A DNA stretch of 64,000 nucleotides from Pseudomonas karstica (GCF_009707515.1 NZ_WLYI01000005.1:124001-188000), one strand, 5' to 3'. Counted from the first letter of the stretch, positions 8,747-17,887 are shown. A program made the numbers and translations. The notes: generated by a model not told the origin, from the sequence alone.

Positions 8747-9573
8747 TATCGATTTTTGAGCCGCTGAGGTCAGCGGCTTTTGCCAGGGATGATATTCAGG
8801 TGCGTTTCTCCACTCAAAGTGACATTACGTTGGTTGTTACCAGTTGCGCCCGCCTGGACTTGCTCAAGCGCACTCTGGAGAGTTTCGATCGGTTCAATAC
8901 TGCCGATATCCGCGAGGTCTTCATTACTGAGGACTCTGGTGATGAGGCGGTGCGCGAGGCTATTCCCGCACACTGGCAAGATCACTGTACCTTTTTTATC
9001 AACCGACCCAAGCTGGGGCAGTTGGCATCCATCGACCTGGCCTACGAAGCGGTAAAAACGCCTTACATCTTCCACTGCGAAGACGACTGGGAGTTCTACC
9101 GGCCTGGATTTGTGGAGGACTCCAAGGCAATCCTCGAATTGCGTCCCGATATTCTTCAGGTCTGGCTGCGCAATTACCTTTACGACTTAAAGGTGCACAG
9201 CCCCTACATTCACCTTGGGCCGCGGGGAGTGATAGGTGGGGTGCCTTGCTACCCACTGATCTCCGACAAGCCTGAATGGCAGGCTTTCTCGCTTAACCCG
9301 GGGTTGCGTCGTGTCAAAGAGTATCGACTTTGTGCTCCGTACGACGGGCACGGCGGAGAGAAAGCGTTGTCACAACGATATGCACAATTGAATTTGACTG
9401 CGGTGACGCTCGAGGGGGACGCTGTTTTGCATACTGGCTTCGGCTTGCATGTGGAAACATCGGTCGAACGTCTTCGCAAGGCGCGGCGCAAGCGCCGCGA
9501 GCAGATCAAATTGGCGCTGGTGTTGGTGTTGGGTATTTGCATCGGTGCCTACATTCATTCAAGTCTTGCATAA
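8743..9573 (+). CDS. GT-A fold glycosyltransferase (GT2-like) with C-terminal membrane anchor
   Basis: This 276-residue protein has a GT2-like nucleotide-sugar domain. It starts with DITLVVTSCARLDLLKRTLES and has a DxD-like acidic motif, HCEDDWEFY, near residues 108-116. A basic stretch (residues about 243-255) is followed by one hydrophobic helix at the extreme C-terminus, so it looks tail-anchored to the inner membrane. The start is a TTG overlapping the ssg stop as TTGA. A GTG about 60 bases further in is an alternative, as the first 20 residues are poorly constrained. It is probably a core or surface-sugar transferase. WapR occupies the equivalent place in P. aeruginosa, but I cannot claim orthology. 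Confidence 0.72.
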   Translation: MISIFEPLRSAAFARDDIQVRFSTQSDITLVVTSCARLDLLKRTLESFDRFNTADIREVFITEDSGDEAVREAIPAHWQDHCTFFINRPKLGQLASIDLAYEAVKTPYIFHCEDDWEFYRPGFVEDSKAILELRPDILQVWLRNYLYDLKVHSPYIHLGPRGVIGGVPCYPLISDKPEWQAFSLNPGLRRVKEYRLCAPYDGHGGEKALSQRYAQLNLTAVTLEGDAVLHTGFGLHVETSVERLRKARRKRREQIKLALVLVLGICIGAYIHSSLA

Positions 9574-9612
9574 CGGGTTTCCCTCGAGCGTTTCAGAAGG
9601 TCATTTTTTTCA

Positions 9613-10710
9613 ATGAGTATCCTTAACGTCATGTGGGCCGGCGGTTCTGCATTTGCTTCGGTGCATAAGGTTCATCAGCAGATACTGGGGCTGGCTGAAC
9701 CTGGTGCGTCGGTCAATACCTGGCTTCTTCAAGGCAACGCTGCCGGGTGCAAGACCAAGGTGGGTCAGGTTCGCGAATGGCACCTGTCATCCGCCCGGCT
9801 CAAGGGCCGGCATCTGTGGAAGCTGCTGGCGCCCTGGATGTGCGCACGGTTTCGGCAAGCTTTGCCGGATGACGTAGAGGTGCTGTTGCTGGATGGTCTA
9901 GGGGCTGCGCGAGTGTTGTTGCCTGTGCTCAAGTCTCTGCCGGGTATACGTGCCGTGGTGGTCTTTCATGGCTCCACGCGTCTGCGCCGGGCCGATTACA
10001 AGCTGTTCAACCGGTTTCCCAGCTCCCGGTTGACTCTGGTGGCTGTTTCGCAAACCCTTGCGCGCTCCGTCGAACATGATTTGCAGGTGCCGGTGACTGT
10101 CCTGCGCAGCGCCTTCAATCCGGTGGCCTTTGGTACTGCGCTGTTATCTCGCGAGCAAGCGCGATCCTGGTTGGGCTTGCCGCTTGCCACGCCTGTGCTG
10201 GGCGCTGTCGGACGGTTGGTGAGCGGCAAGGGTTTTCTTTGCCTGCTTGATGCCTTTGCCGCAACGTTGGTGGATCAGCCGGACCTGCGCTTGGTGATCG
10301 TTGGCGAGGGGCCAGAGAGAGCGGTGCTTGAGGCGCGTATCGAACATCTGGGCCTGAGCGACAAGGTGTCGATCCCGGGCCATTTGCACGAGGCTGCCAC
10401 GCTTTATCGAGCCTTCGACTGGGTAGCCATTCCTTCGTCGGATGAAGGGTTGGGGCTGATTCTGCAAGAAGCTGTAATGGCGGGTGTTCCCGTCCTCGTC
10501 AGCGAGTTGGCCGTGTTTCGAGAACAGTTGGCGGACACCGGCTGGTATGCGCCCATTGGGGATGTCGGGGCCTGGAGCCAGACGATCAACCGTGCACTCG
10601 GCGCCTCGGCTGAAAGGATTGCCGCCGCTCAATTTCGCGCCTTGGCGCCGGACCAGGCCTGGAAGGACTTCTCTGAAGCCACCCAGGCCCTGCTTTCACG
10701 TAGGCAATAG
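9613..10710 (+). CDS. Glycosyltransferase, GT4 family
   Basis: This 365-residue GT-B glycosyltransferase has an N-terminal acceptor domain (starting MSILNVMWAGGSAFASVHKVH). Its C-terminal donor domain has VLGAVGRLVSGKGF near residue 197 and the E-x7-E stretch SSDEGLGLILQEAVMAGVPVLVSE near residues 276-299. It is likely to add a core or surface sugar in the cytoplasm. The ribosome binding site is poor (AGAAGG about 13 bases away). The 3' end overlaps the convergent kinase gene by 15 bases, so this is probably the end of the forward transcript. Confidence 0.83.
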   Translation: MSILNVMWAGGSAFASVHKVHQQILGLAEPGASVNTWLLQGNAAGCKTKVGQVREWHLSSARLKGRHLWKLLAPWMCARFRQALPDDVEVLLLDGLGAARVLLPVLKSLPGIRAVVVFHGSTRLRRADYKLFNRFPSSRLTLVAVSQTLARSVEHDLQVPVTVLRSAFNPVAFGTALLSREQARSWLGLPLATPVLGAVGRLVSGKGFLCLLDAFAATLVDQPDLRLVIVGEGPERAVLEARIEHLGLSDKVSIPGHLHEAATLYRAFDWVAIPSSDEGLGLILQEAVMAGVPVLVSELAVFREQLADTGWYAPIGDVGAWSQTINRALGASAERIAAAQFRALAPDQAWKDFSEATQALLSRRQ

Positions 10711-11301
10711 TGCCTGTTCCAGTGCCTGTATTGGAAAGCGTTCGTTCAGGTTCTCTCTGGCAATATAGCGTGCAAAGTGTTGCAGGTTGCGCTTGACCAG
10801 CGCCGGGCTCAGGGGAGCATGCAGAAACCGCATGTCAGCCACGTCAATCAGGCCCATCTCGTTATCGGGCGTCACGACGATATTGCCCAGGTGCAACGAC
10901 CGGAAATAGATCCCGGCTGTGTGCAGGCGGCGAATCAATGCAACCAGCGGGGCAAGGTTGTCCTGCCAATCAAAGCCCTCCTTGCTGGAAATCTGGCGCA
11001 ATGTTTCGCCCGGCAATGGCTGGTAAAGCACGGCGGTCATGCCGGGGGTGGGCAATTGATAAAAATCGAGCACGTTCAGCGTAGGGATGCCGCGTTCATG
11101 CAGCCCGGCGGCGTTGGTGATAAAACGCTGGGAATACGGGCGAAACAGCGCTGAAGAAAAAAGGCGTTTGCGGCGAAACAGTTTAAGAATATTGCCATCC
11201 GTCAGAAGGTAGACTTTAGGGCCGAAGCTGTCGGCCTCCAGTATTCTGGCGCCTTCAGTCATGATGGTGAGAGTGGCTTGGGCAAGCCTTGAACATTGCA
11301 T
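10696..11301 (-). CDS. Kinase-like protein of the LPS region ('toluene tolerance' family)
   Basis: This 201-residue protein reads toward, and overlaps, the end of the preceding glycosyltransferase gene. It has the InaA/KdkA-like small kinase layout: KVYLLTDGNILKLFRRKR as glycine-loop/lysine region, RRLHTAGIYFRSLHLGNIVV as catalytic loop (the usual H-x-D is replaced by R-S-L-H) and GLIDVADM as metal loop. The missing catalytic Asp suggests weak or altered activity. I chose the ATG at 11301; a longer in-frame start at 11433 would overlap waaL and has no support. By position it resembles PA4998. Annotations in Pseudomonas often call it a toluene tolerance protein. Confidence 0.72.
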   Translation of the reverse strand: MQCSRLAQATLTIMTEGARILEADSFGPKVYLLTDGNILKLFRRKRLFSSALFRPYSQRFITNAAGLHERGIPTLNVLDFYQLPTPGMTAVLYQPLPGETLRQISSKEGFDWQDNLAPLVALIRRLHTAGIYFRSLHLGNIVVTPDNEMGLIDVADMRFLHAPLSPALVKRNLQHFARYIARENLNERFPIQALEQALLPT

Positions 11302-11411
11302 CGTCGGGGAGCCTTGTGAAAGTCGCGGGCACTGTGGCGAGCAATGATGCCGAAAAGTTTGGGTTTTAACCATGCCGGGTTGGCAGGTTGGCCGTACCAA
11401 GGAGCGAGTGG

Positions 11412-12584
11412 ATGCAAGCAAGTCGTTGGGCACAGGTCTGGATGGCCACGGGATTGCTGTGGTTTTTATTGGCCATTGCCTTTGCTCCCACCAATAAAAT
11501 CTATCAACAAGGGCTCGTGATTTTTCTCTGGTTGCCGGCCATGATTTTTGCCTGGTCTGCCCGTGAGCGTCTCAAGGAAGTCTGGCGGGTACAGCGCTGG
11601 ATGTGTGTGATGGTCTTGTTGCTTGCCGTCTGGGGCCTGATCAGCCTGCTGTGGACAAATGCCGAAGATCCTTCCCGCGAGGCCAAGCGACTGCTCTATA
11701 TCGGTGTCTTCTTGTTGTTCTTCCCGGTGTTCGCCGACGCCCGGCCAGAACGGGTCGTTCGCGTCATGCAATGGGGCTGCCTGGGGCTGGCCTTGTCGTC
11801 ACTGGTGGCAATGATCAAGTTCTATGGTGTTGTGGGTCATTCCTGGTCTGCCCGCCTGGAAGGGTTGGGCCAGTTGTCCCATCCGATTCTGGGCGCCTAT
11901 GTCATAGGCCTGGCCGCGGTCTGGATGGTGCATTGGGTGCCCCGTGCACGTTGGATGCAGGTGGTCTGGGTCGTGGGCCTGGCGTTGCTGGGGCTGTTTG
12001 TGGTGCTGAGCCAAAGCCGAGGCGCTGCCGTCGCGTTGCTTCTGAGTTTGGTGGCGATGCCTTTTTGGTGTCGTGATCGGCGCAGCGTGGTGGTCGCAAT
12101 CTCGGCGCTGCTGTTGGCGCTGCTGATTTTCTGGTTGATGGAGCCTCTGGTCCTGGCGCGCGGGGTTTCTTATCGTCCGCAGATTTTCATGGCCAGTTTG
12201 CAGATGATTACAGAGCGACCTTGGACTGGCCTGGGAGTGGGTGGGGTCTATAAGGTGTTCGCCGATAAGATCTACTTTGACCACACCCATAATTTGTTCA
12301 CCCACGTGGGCATTGAGTTGGGTGTTCCTGGTGTGCTCCTGTGGTGCGGGCTGTGGTTCGGGGTGTTATGGCAAGCCTGGAAGGTGCGTGACACTCAGTA
12401 TGGCAAGGGCGTGATCGGGCTCTGGGTGTTTGCGTTCCTGGCCATGCAGTTTGATGCGGCCAACCTGACAGGTACGCCTCGGGCCGAATGGTTTATCTCC
12501 TGGCTACCGGTCGGCCTGGCCAGTGTTTTGGTCTGGGCTCGGGCCAAACCGGATGCTTGTGATAAAGTTCGCCGTTCTACCTAA
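11412..12584 (+). CDS. waaL: O-antigen ligase WaaL
   Basis: This 390-residue polytopic inner membrane protein has about ten hydrophobic segments and a long periplasmic loop late in the sequence (residues about 255-305). The loop contains Y-R-P-Q-I and the conserved H of DHTHNLFTHVGIELG. This is the Wzy_C/O-antigen ligase pattern, including the R and H needed for ligation. WaaL joins undecaprenyl-linked O-antigen to lipid A-core on the periplasmic face. The ATG at 11412 has AAGGAG seven bases upstream, which decides it over the upstream TTG at 11388. It is divergent from the kinase gene, with about 110 bases between them. Confidence 0.88.
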   Translation: MQASRWAQVWMATGLLWFLLAIAFAPTNKIYQQGLVIFLWLPAMIFAWSARERLKEVWRVQRWMCVMVLLLAVWGLISLLWTNAEDPSREAKRLLYIGVFLLFFPVFADARPERVVRVMQWGCLGLALSSLVAMIKFYGVVGHSWSARLEGLGQLSHPILGAYVIGLAAVWMVHWVPRARWMQVVWVVGLALLGLFVVLSQSRGAAVALLLSLVAMPFWCRDRRSVVVAISALLLALLIFWLMEPLVLARGVSYRPQIFMASLQMITERPWTGLGVGGVYKVFADKIYFDHTHNLFTHVGIELGVPGVLLWCGLWFGVLWQAWKVRDTQYGKGVIGLWVFAFLAMQFDAANLTGTPRAEWFISWLPVGLASVLVWARAKPDACDKVRRST

Positions 12585-12599
12585 TCAGTGAGCTCTACG

Positions 12600-14408
12600 A
12601 TGAGTGACGTACCGCCTAAAGCCGAACAGGATTCCAGCCTGAAGATCTATTTCCGGCTGCTGGGTTACGTGAAGCCTTATGTTGGCATCTTCATGCTGAG
12701 TATCGTGGGTTTCGTGATTTTTGCCTCCACCCAGCCGATGTTGGCGGGAATTCTCAAGTATTTCGTTGACGGCTTGAGCAATCCCGATGCGGTGCTCTTC
12801 CCCAATGTTGCCTATTTGAAAGACCTGAAGTTGCTGATGGCCGTGCCGCTGCTGATCATCCTGATCGCCGCCTGGCAGGGGCTGGGGTCTTTCCTTGGCA
12901 ACTATTACCTGGCCAAGGTTTCCCTGGGGCTGGTCCACGACCTACGGGTCGAGTTGTTCAACAAGCTGCTGGTCTTGCCCAATCGCTATTTCGACACCCA
13001 TAACTCCGGGCATCTGATTTCTCGCATCACCTTCAACGTGACCATGGTCACCGGTGCGGCCACGGACGCAATCAAGGTGGTGATCCGTGAAGGCCTGACG
13101 GTGGTGTTCCTGTTTGCCTACCTGGTGTGGATGAACTGGAAGTTGACCTTGGTGATGCTGGCGATTTTACCGCTGATTGCCTTTATGGTCGGCAATACGA
13201 GCAAGAAGTTTCGCAAGCAGAGCAAGAAGATCCAGGTGGCAATGGGCGATGTTACCCATGTTGCGTCGGAGACCATCCAGGGCTATCGCGTGGTGCGTAG
13301 CTTCGGTGGCGAGAGCTATGAGCAGCAACGCTTTGCCAGCGCCAGCCAGAGCAATACCGACAAGCAACTGCGCATGACCAAGACCGGCGCGGTCTATACC
13401 CCCATGCTGCAGTTGGTGATCTACACCGCCATGGCGGTGCTGATGTTCCTGGTGTTGTTTTTGCGGGGTGATGCGACGGCAGGCGATCTGGTGGCCTACA
13501 TCACGGCTGCGGGCTTGTTGCCCAAGCCGATTCGCCAGTTATCGGAAGTCAGTTCGACGATCCAGAAGGGTGTCGCCGGTGCTGAAAGCATCTTCGAACA
13601 GCTGGATGTCGAGCCCGAAGTAGACAGCGGCACAATAGAGAAAGAGCGCGTCAGCGGGCGTCTGGAAGTGCGCAACCTGAGCTTCACGTACCCGGGTACC
13701 GAGCGCGAGGTGCTCAAAAACATCAGCTTCACGGCCACGCCGGGCCAGATGATTGCCCTGGTCGGGCGCTCGGGTAGCGGCAAGTCGACGCTGGCCGGCT
13801 TGATCCCGCGTTTCTATCATCATGAAAGCGGGGAAATACTGCTCGACGAGGTGGAAATCGAAGATTACCGCCTGCGTAACTTGCGTCGGCACGTAGCCCA
13901 GGTGACGCAGCACGTGACACTGTTCAATGACACGGTGGCCAACAACATTGCCTATGGCGACCTGGCCGGTGCTCCCCGTGCCGACATCGAGAAAGCCGCT
14001 GAAGACGCCTACGCGATGGATTTCATCGCCGAATTGCCAGAGGGGCTGGACACCGATGTCGGGGAAAATGGCGTGCTGCTGTCCGGTGGCCAGCGCCAGC
14101 GTCTGGCGATCGCCCGGGCGTTGCTGAAGAACGCACCGTTGCTGATCCTCGATGAAGCGACATCTGCACTGGATACCGAATCCGAGCGGCACATCCAGGC
14201 GGCGCTGGACAAGGTCATGAAAGGTCGTACCACCCTGGTCATCGCTCACCGTCTGTCAACGATCGAGAAGGCGGACATGATTCTGGTGATGGACCACGGC
14301 GAAATCGTCGAGCGTGGGACTCATGTCGAGCTGTTGGCCCTGGGCGGCTACTACTCGCGCCTGCATGCCATGGGTCTGGATGCCCCCACGGCGGTCGATA
14401 TCGTTTGA
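12600..14408 (+). CDS. msbA: Lipid A export ABC transporter MsbA
   Basis: This 602-residue half-transporter has six N-terminal membrane helices followed by an ATPase domain. The Walker A GRSGSGKST lies near residue 388, the signature LSGGQRQRLAIARALL near 495, and Walker B LLILDEATSALD just after, with the switch His in VIAHRLSTIEKAD. It flips lipid A-core across the inner membrane, which fits its place between waaL and hldE. The ATG at 12600 gives an N-terminus (MSDVPPK…) of the length usual in Pseudomonas; a GTG four codons upstream is an alternative. Confidence 0.95.
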   Translation: MSDVPPKAEQDSSLKIYFRLLGYVKPYVGIFMLSIVGFVIFASTQPMLAGILKYFVDGLSNPDAVLFPNVAYLKDLKLLMAVPLLIILIAAWQGLGSFLGNYYLAKVSLGLVHDLRVELFNKLLVLPNRYFDTHNSGHLISRITFNVTMVTGAATDAIKVVIREGLTVVFLFAYLVWMNWKLTLVMLAILPLIAFMVGNTSKKFRKQSKKIQVAMGDVTHVASETIQGYRVVRSFGGESYEQQRFASASQSNTDKQLRMTKTGAVYTPMLQLVIYTAMAVLMFLVLFLRGDATAGDLVAYITAAGLLPKPIRQLSEVSSTIQKGVAGAESIFEQLDVEPEVDSGTIEKERVSGRLEVRNLSFTYPGTEREVLKNISFTATPGQMIALVGRSGSGKSTLAGLIPRFYHHESGEILLDEVEIEDYRLRNLRRHVAQVTQHVTLFNDTVANNIAYGDLAGAPRADIEKAAEDAYAMDFIAELPEGLDTDVGENGVLLSGGQRQRLAIARALLKNAPLLILDEATSALDTESERHIQAALDKVMKGRTTLVIAHRLSTIEKADMILVMDHGEIVERGTHVELLALGGYYSRLHAMGLDAPTAVDIV

Positions 14409-14442
14409 AGCACCCCGTAGGGCCAATCACCCTCACTATGAG

Positions 14443-14465
14443 GCCGGGCGTGCAATGCGCCCGGC
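14443..14465. terminator. Hairpin downstream of msbA
   Basis: GCCGGGCG (14443-14450) and CGCCCGGC (14458-14465) form a perfect 8-bp stem with a 7-base loop, 35 bases after the msbA stop. There is no T-run, so it is either a weak or factor-assisted terminator or an mRNA 3' stabiliser. It separates msbA from hldE. Confidence 0.45.
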
Positions 14466-14504
14466 GACGTAAAGCTCTCGAACGAACCAGCGCTCACCCT
14501 GTGG

Positions 14505-14510
14505 TAATAT
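14505..14510 (+). promoter_or_regulatory. Candidate -10 element for hldE
   Basis: TAATAT lies 35 bases before the hldE ATG and just after the msbA hairpin, where a promoter would be expected. The matching -35 is not convincing. Confidence 0.3.
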
Positions 14511-14544
14511 CGCGCCCCTGTTCATTTTGTATGTGGGTTGCTCC

Positions 14545-15969
14545 ATGAAGTTGTCCATGCCGCGATTCGATCAAGCCCCTGTCTTGGTGGTCGGCGATGT
14601 CATGCTCGACCGTTACTGGCATGGTGGTACCTCACGGATTTCCCCTGAGGCACCGGTACCGGTAGTCAAGGTCGAGCAAATCGAAGATCGCCCGGGTGGC
14701 GCTGCCAACGTTGCCCTTAACATTGCCGCCCTCGGCGCCCCGGCCTCCCTGGTGGGCGTGACCGGCGACGACGAAGCCGCCGACAGCCTGGTCAACAGCC
14801 TGCGCGGTGCCGGCGTGCGTGCGCTGTTCCAGCGCATCGCCCATCAGCCGACCATCGTCAAGCTGCGGGTCATGAGCCGTCACCAACAGTTACTGCGTAT
14901 CGATTTTGAAGAGCCCTTTGCCACCGACGCCTTGGCCCTCAGTGGCCAGGTTGACGAGTTACTGGAAGGTATCAAGGTGCTTGTGCTGTCCGACTACGGC
15001 AAAGGCGCGTTGAAGAATCACCAGATGCTGATCCAGGCCGCGAAGGCCCGAGGCATCCCGGTGCTGGCCGATCCCAAGGGCAAGGACTTCTCGATTTATC
15101 GGGGCGCCAGCCTGATCACGCCAAACCTCAGCGAGTTTGAAGCTATCGTGGGCGGTTGTGTGGATGAGCACGAACTGGTGACCAAGGGCGCGAAACTCAT
15201 GGCCGACCTCGACCTGGGCGCCTTGCTGGTGACCCGTGGTGAGCACGGCATGACCCTGTTGCGCCCCGATCACCCGGCCATGCACCTGCCGGCGCGAGCC
15301 CGTGAAGTGTTCGACGTCACGGGTGCCGGTGATACCGTGATTTCCACCCTGGCCGCCGCCATGGCTGCCGGTGAAGAACTGCCTCACGCCGTGGCCCTGG
15401 CCAACCTGGCGGCGGGTATCGTGGTCGGTAAGCTGGGTACGGCGGCCATCAGTGCTCCGGAGCTGCGCCGTGCAATCCAGCGTTCAGAAGGTTCCGAGCG
15501 GGGCGTGCTGAGCCTGGACCAATTGCTGCTGGCGATCGACGATGCCCGTGCCCATAACGAAAGCATTGTTTTCACCAATGGCTGCTTCGACATCCTCCAT
15601 GCCGGTCACGTGACTTACCTGGAGCAGGCGCGGGCCCAGGGCGACCGGTTGATCGTTGCGGTCAACGACGATGCTTCGGTCAGTCGCTTGAAAGGGCCGG
15701 GCCGGCCGATCAACAGTGTCGACCGTCGTATGGCGGTCCTGGCTGGCTTGGGTGCAGTGGACTGGGTGATCAGTTTTCCCGAAGGAACGCCGGAAAACCT
15801 GTTGGCCCAGGTCAAGCCGGACGTGCTGGTCAAGGGCGGTGATTATTCCGTGGATCAGGTGGTCGGTGCCGATATCGTCAGTGCCTATGGCGGTAAGGTC
15901 AAAGTGCTGGGGCTGGTGGAAAACAGTTCAACCACAGCGATTGTCGATAAGATCCGCAACAATGAGTAG
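14545..15969 (+). CDS. hldE: Bifunctional heptose kinase/adenylyltransferase HldE
   Basis: This 474-residue fusion enzyme makes ADP-heptose for the inner core in the cytoplasm. Residues about 1-320 are a PfkB/ribokinase-type domain (VVGDVMLDRYWHGG at the start, DVTGAGDTVISTLAAAMAAG as the catalytic/anion-hole motif near 260). Residues about 340-474 are a cytidylyltransferase-like domain with FTNGCFDILHAGHVTYLE, which includes the HxGH motif. I chose the ATG at 14545 because it gives the length usual for Pseudomonas HldE (RfaE). The gene sits 11 bases before the epimerase gene. Confidence 0.95.
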   Translation: MKLSMPRFDQAPVLVVGDVMLDRYWHGGTSRISPEAPVPVVKVEQIEDRPGGAANVALNIAALGAPASLVGVTGDDEAADSLVNSLRGAGVRALFQRIAHQPTIVKLRVMSRHQQLLRIDFEEPFATDALALSGQVDELLEGIKVLVLSDYGKGALKNHQMLIQAAKARGIPVLADPKGKDFSIYRGASLITPNLSEFEAIVGGCVDEHELVTKGAKLMADLDLGALLVTRGEHGMTLLRPDHPAMHLPARAREVFDVTGAGDTVISTLAAAMAAGEELPHAVALANLAAGIVVGKLGTAAISAPELRRAIQRSEGSERGVLSLDQLLLAIDDARAHNESIVFTNGCFDILHAGHVTYLEQARAQGDRLIVAVNDDASVSRLKGPGRPINSVDRRMAVLAGLGAVDWVISFPEGTPENLLAQVKPDVLVKGGDYSVDQVVGADIVSAYGGKVKVLGLVENSSTTAIVDKIRNNE

Positions 15970-15980
15970 GTTTTACCGAT

Positions 15981-16913
15981 ATGGCTGATGCGCCTCTCGT
16001 CCTGATCACCGGCGGTGCAGGATTTATTGGTTCGCACCTGGTGGATGCCTTGCTCGCCAGGGGGTATGCGGTGCGGGTCCTTGATAACCTGTCCACTGGC
16101 AAGCGCTGCAACCTGCCTTTGGAAAACCCTCGGCTGGAGTTGCTGGAAGGCAATGTTGCCGATGCCGCACTGGTTGCCCGTGCGGCCGTTGGTGCCTGTG
16201 CGGTGGTGCATCTGGCGGCGGTGGCTTCGGTCCAGGCATCGGTGGATGACCCGGTCAGCACACACCAGAGCAATTTCATCGGTAGCCTGAATGTCTGCGA
16301 AGCCATGCGCGAGGCCGGCATCAAGCGTGTGGTGTTTGCTTCCAGCGCGGCGGTGTATGGCAATAACGGTGAAAGCGCCTCCATTGACGAGCAGACGTCC
16401 AAGTCACCCTTGACGCCTTATGCCTCGGACAAGCTGGCCAGCGAGCACTATTTCGATTTCTACCGCCGCCAGCATGACCTGGAGCCGGTGGTTTTCCGTT
16501 TCTTCAATATATTCGGGCCACGCCAGGACCCTTCCTCGCCCTATTCCGGGGTGATCAGCATCTTTAGTGAGCGTGCGCAAAAGGGCCTGCCGATCACCGT
16601 GTTTGGCGACGGTGAGCAAACCCGCGACTTCATGTACGTGGAAGACCTGGTGGACGTGCTGGTGCAGGCCATCGAAACAACCGATGCGCCCTTGGGTGCG
16701 ATCAATGTTGGCTGGAACCAGACCACTACCCTCAAGCAAGTACTGGAGGCGCTGGTGGAGGTGGTTGGAGACTTGCCGGCTGTCAGCTACACCGCGGCAC
16801 GCTCGGGGGACATTCGTTATTCGCGGGCCAACAATCAACGCTTGCTGGCGAGCTTCAAGTTGCCTGAGCCGACACCGATGAAGGTGGGGCTGGCACGGTT
16901 GCTCAAACGCTGA
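15981..16913 (+). CDS. NAD-dependent sugar-nucleotide epimerase/dehydratase (GalE-like)
   Basis: This 310-residue extended SDR enzyme has an N-terminal NAD-binding motif GGAGFIGSHLVDALL. It has the catalytic SSAAVYG (Ser) and Y-x3-K as PYASDKLASEHY near residues 147-158, and a substrate-loop FNIFGPRQDPSSPYSGV. The pattern is that of UDP-glucose or UDP-N-acetylglucosamine 4-epimerases. It follows hldE closely and is probably co-transcribed with it, so it likely supplies a galacto-configured sugar nucleotide for core or O-antigen assembly. The exact substrate is not determinable. Confidence 0.85.
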   Translation: MADAPLVLITGGAGFIGSHLVDALLARGYAVRVLDNLSTGKRCNLPLENPRLELLEGNVADAALVARAAVGACAVVHLAAVASVQASVDDPVSTHQSNFIGSLNVCEAMREAGIKRVVFASSAAVYGNNGESASIDEQTSKSPLTPYASDKLASEHYFDFYRRQHDLEPVVFRFFNIFGPRQDPSSPYSGVISIFSERAQKGLPITVFGDGEQTRDFMYVEDLVDVLVQAIETTDAPLGAINVGWNQTTTLKQVLEALVEVVGDLPAVSYTAARSGDIRYSRANNQRLLASFKLPEPTPMKVGLARLLKR

Positions 16914-16921
16914 GGTAGCCG

Positions 16922-17887
16922 TTAGCGGCTCGCCTTCTTCGGCACCATCTTGCGCAAGATCTGCCGTGCCTTGCCTGTCAATGTCTTCAGCTTTGATTCC
17001 TTCTCGGGGGCGCTCAGTCCCTGTTGCCTGAGCCAATCCTTCCATCTGATCCGCTCATCGCGCACCAGCCAACCTTCCTGCAGGGCAAAGCTCTCGGCCA
17101 GGAACAAACCCCGGGTGCTGGCCGGATACAGCTGGTCTTTCTTCAAGGTATACAGTTCGGCACACGGCTGGCCGTCCTTGAGAGGCATCAAGTACAGGTC
17201 CGGGCGCTGACGATCCAGGCGAGCCACCAACTGGTCGCCCTCCAGTCGTTCATCAACATGAAACAGGCTCAAGGACTTGGCTTCTTTCGGCACTTCCAGG
17301 CGCAGGTCGTAAATCAACTGCAATGAGGCTGTCGGTAAATGTACATAGGCCCGTGGGCGTTCGATCAGTTGCATATTGGCGCAGCGCACCGGGCGGGCGG
17401 CGCCGGACAGCGGTGTCAGGCGAAACGGCAAGGCTTCACGGTAATGCAGGGCGGCGGAGTAGGGCGCCGGTAACCAGGTGTCGTTGAAACGCCCGCCGAG
17501 CCAGCCTTCGGGGGTTTCCAGCAAGCACTCCTCGGCAATTTCCTGGGTTGCAGTGTGCAGCGGCAAGTTCAGTTCGTGGGCCGGGACATAACCGGAAATC
17601 AGCTTGAGCACCACGTCACCGCGGTCCTGCCGGCGCTGGCGCACCAGCACCCAGTAATCGCGATTCTGCCAATGGAGGGTCAAGCGTACTGAAACCCCAA
17701 GGTTGGCCAATTCCAGGGAAAACCGCTCGGCATCCGCCACGGTCACCGGTTTGCGCCGTTGCAAGGTCTGGGCGAAGTTGAGTGGCATGCCGACGCTCTG
17801 GTAACTCAGACCTTCGGGGGTAGCTTCGACGAACAGCGGCAGTGTTTTAAAGTTGCTGGGGTTTTTTCTTATGAGCGTTCGCGGCAT
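16922..17887 (-). CDS. Conserved hypothetical protein with a Nudix-like box
   Basis: This 321-residue protein is syntenic with PA4993 and is often annotated as a 'metal ABC transporter ATPase', a name the sequence does not support: no Walker A or ABC signature is present. It does have a Nudix-box-like stretch, GYVPAHELN…QEIAEECLLE, near residues 126-151. The spacing is G-x5-E-x9-Q-E-I-A-E-E, against the usual G-x5-E-x7-R-E-U-x-E-E, so it is diverged. A basic C-terminal tail follows. The ATG at 17887 has AAGGAG at good distance; a start 14 codons upstream lacks this. The stop lies 9 bases from the convergent epimerase gene. Confidence 0.75.
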   Translation of the reverse strand: MPRTLIRKNPSNFKTLPLFVEATPEGLSYQSVGMPLNFAQTLQRRKPVTVADAERFSLELANLGVSVRLTLHWQNRDYWVLVRQRRQDRGDVVLKLISGYVPAHELNLPLHTATQEIAEECLLETPEGWLGGRFNDTWLPAPYSAALHYREALPFRLTPLSGAARPVRCANMQLIERPRAYVHLPTASLQLIYDLRLEVPKEAKSLSLFHVDERLEGDQLVARLDRQRPDLYLMPLKDGQPCAELYTLKKDQLYPASTRGLFLAESFALQEGWLVRDERIRWKDWLRQQGLSAPEKESKLKTLTGKARQILRKMVPKKASR

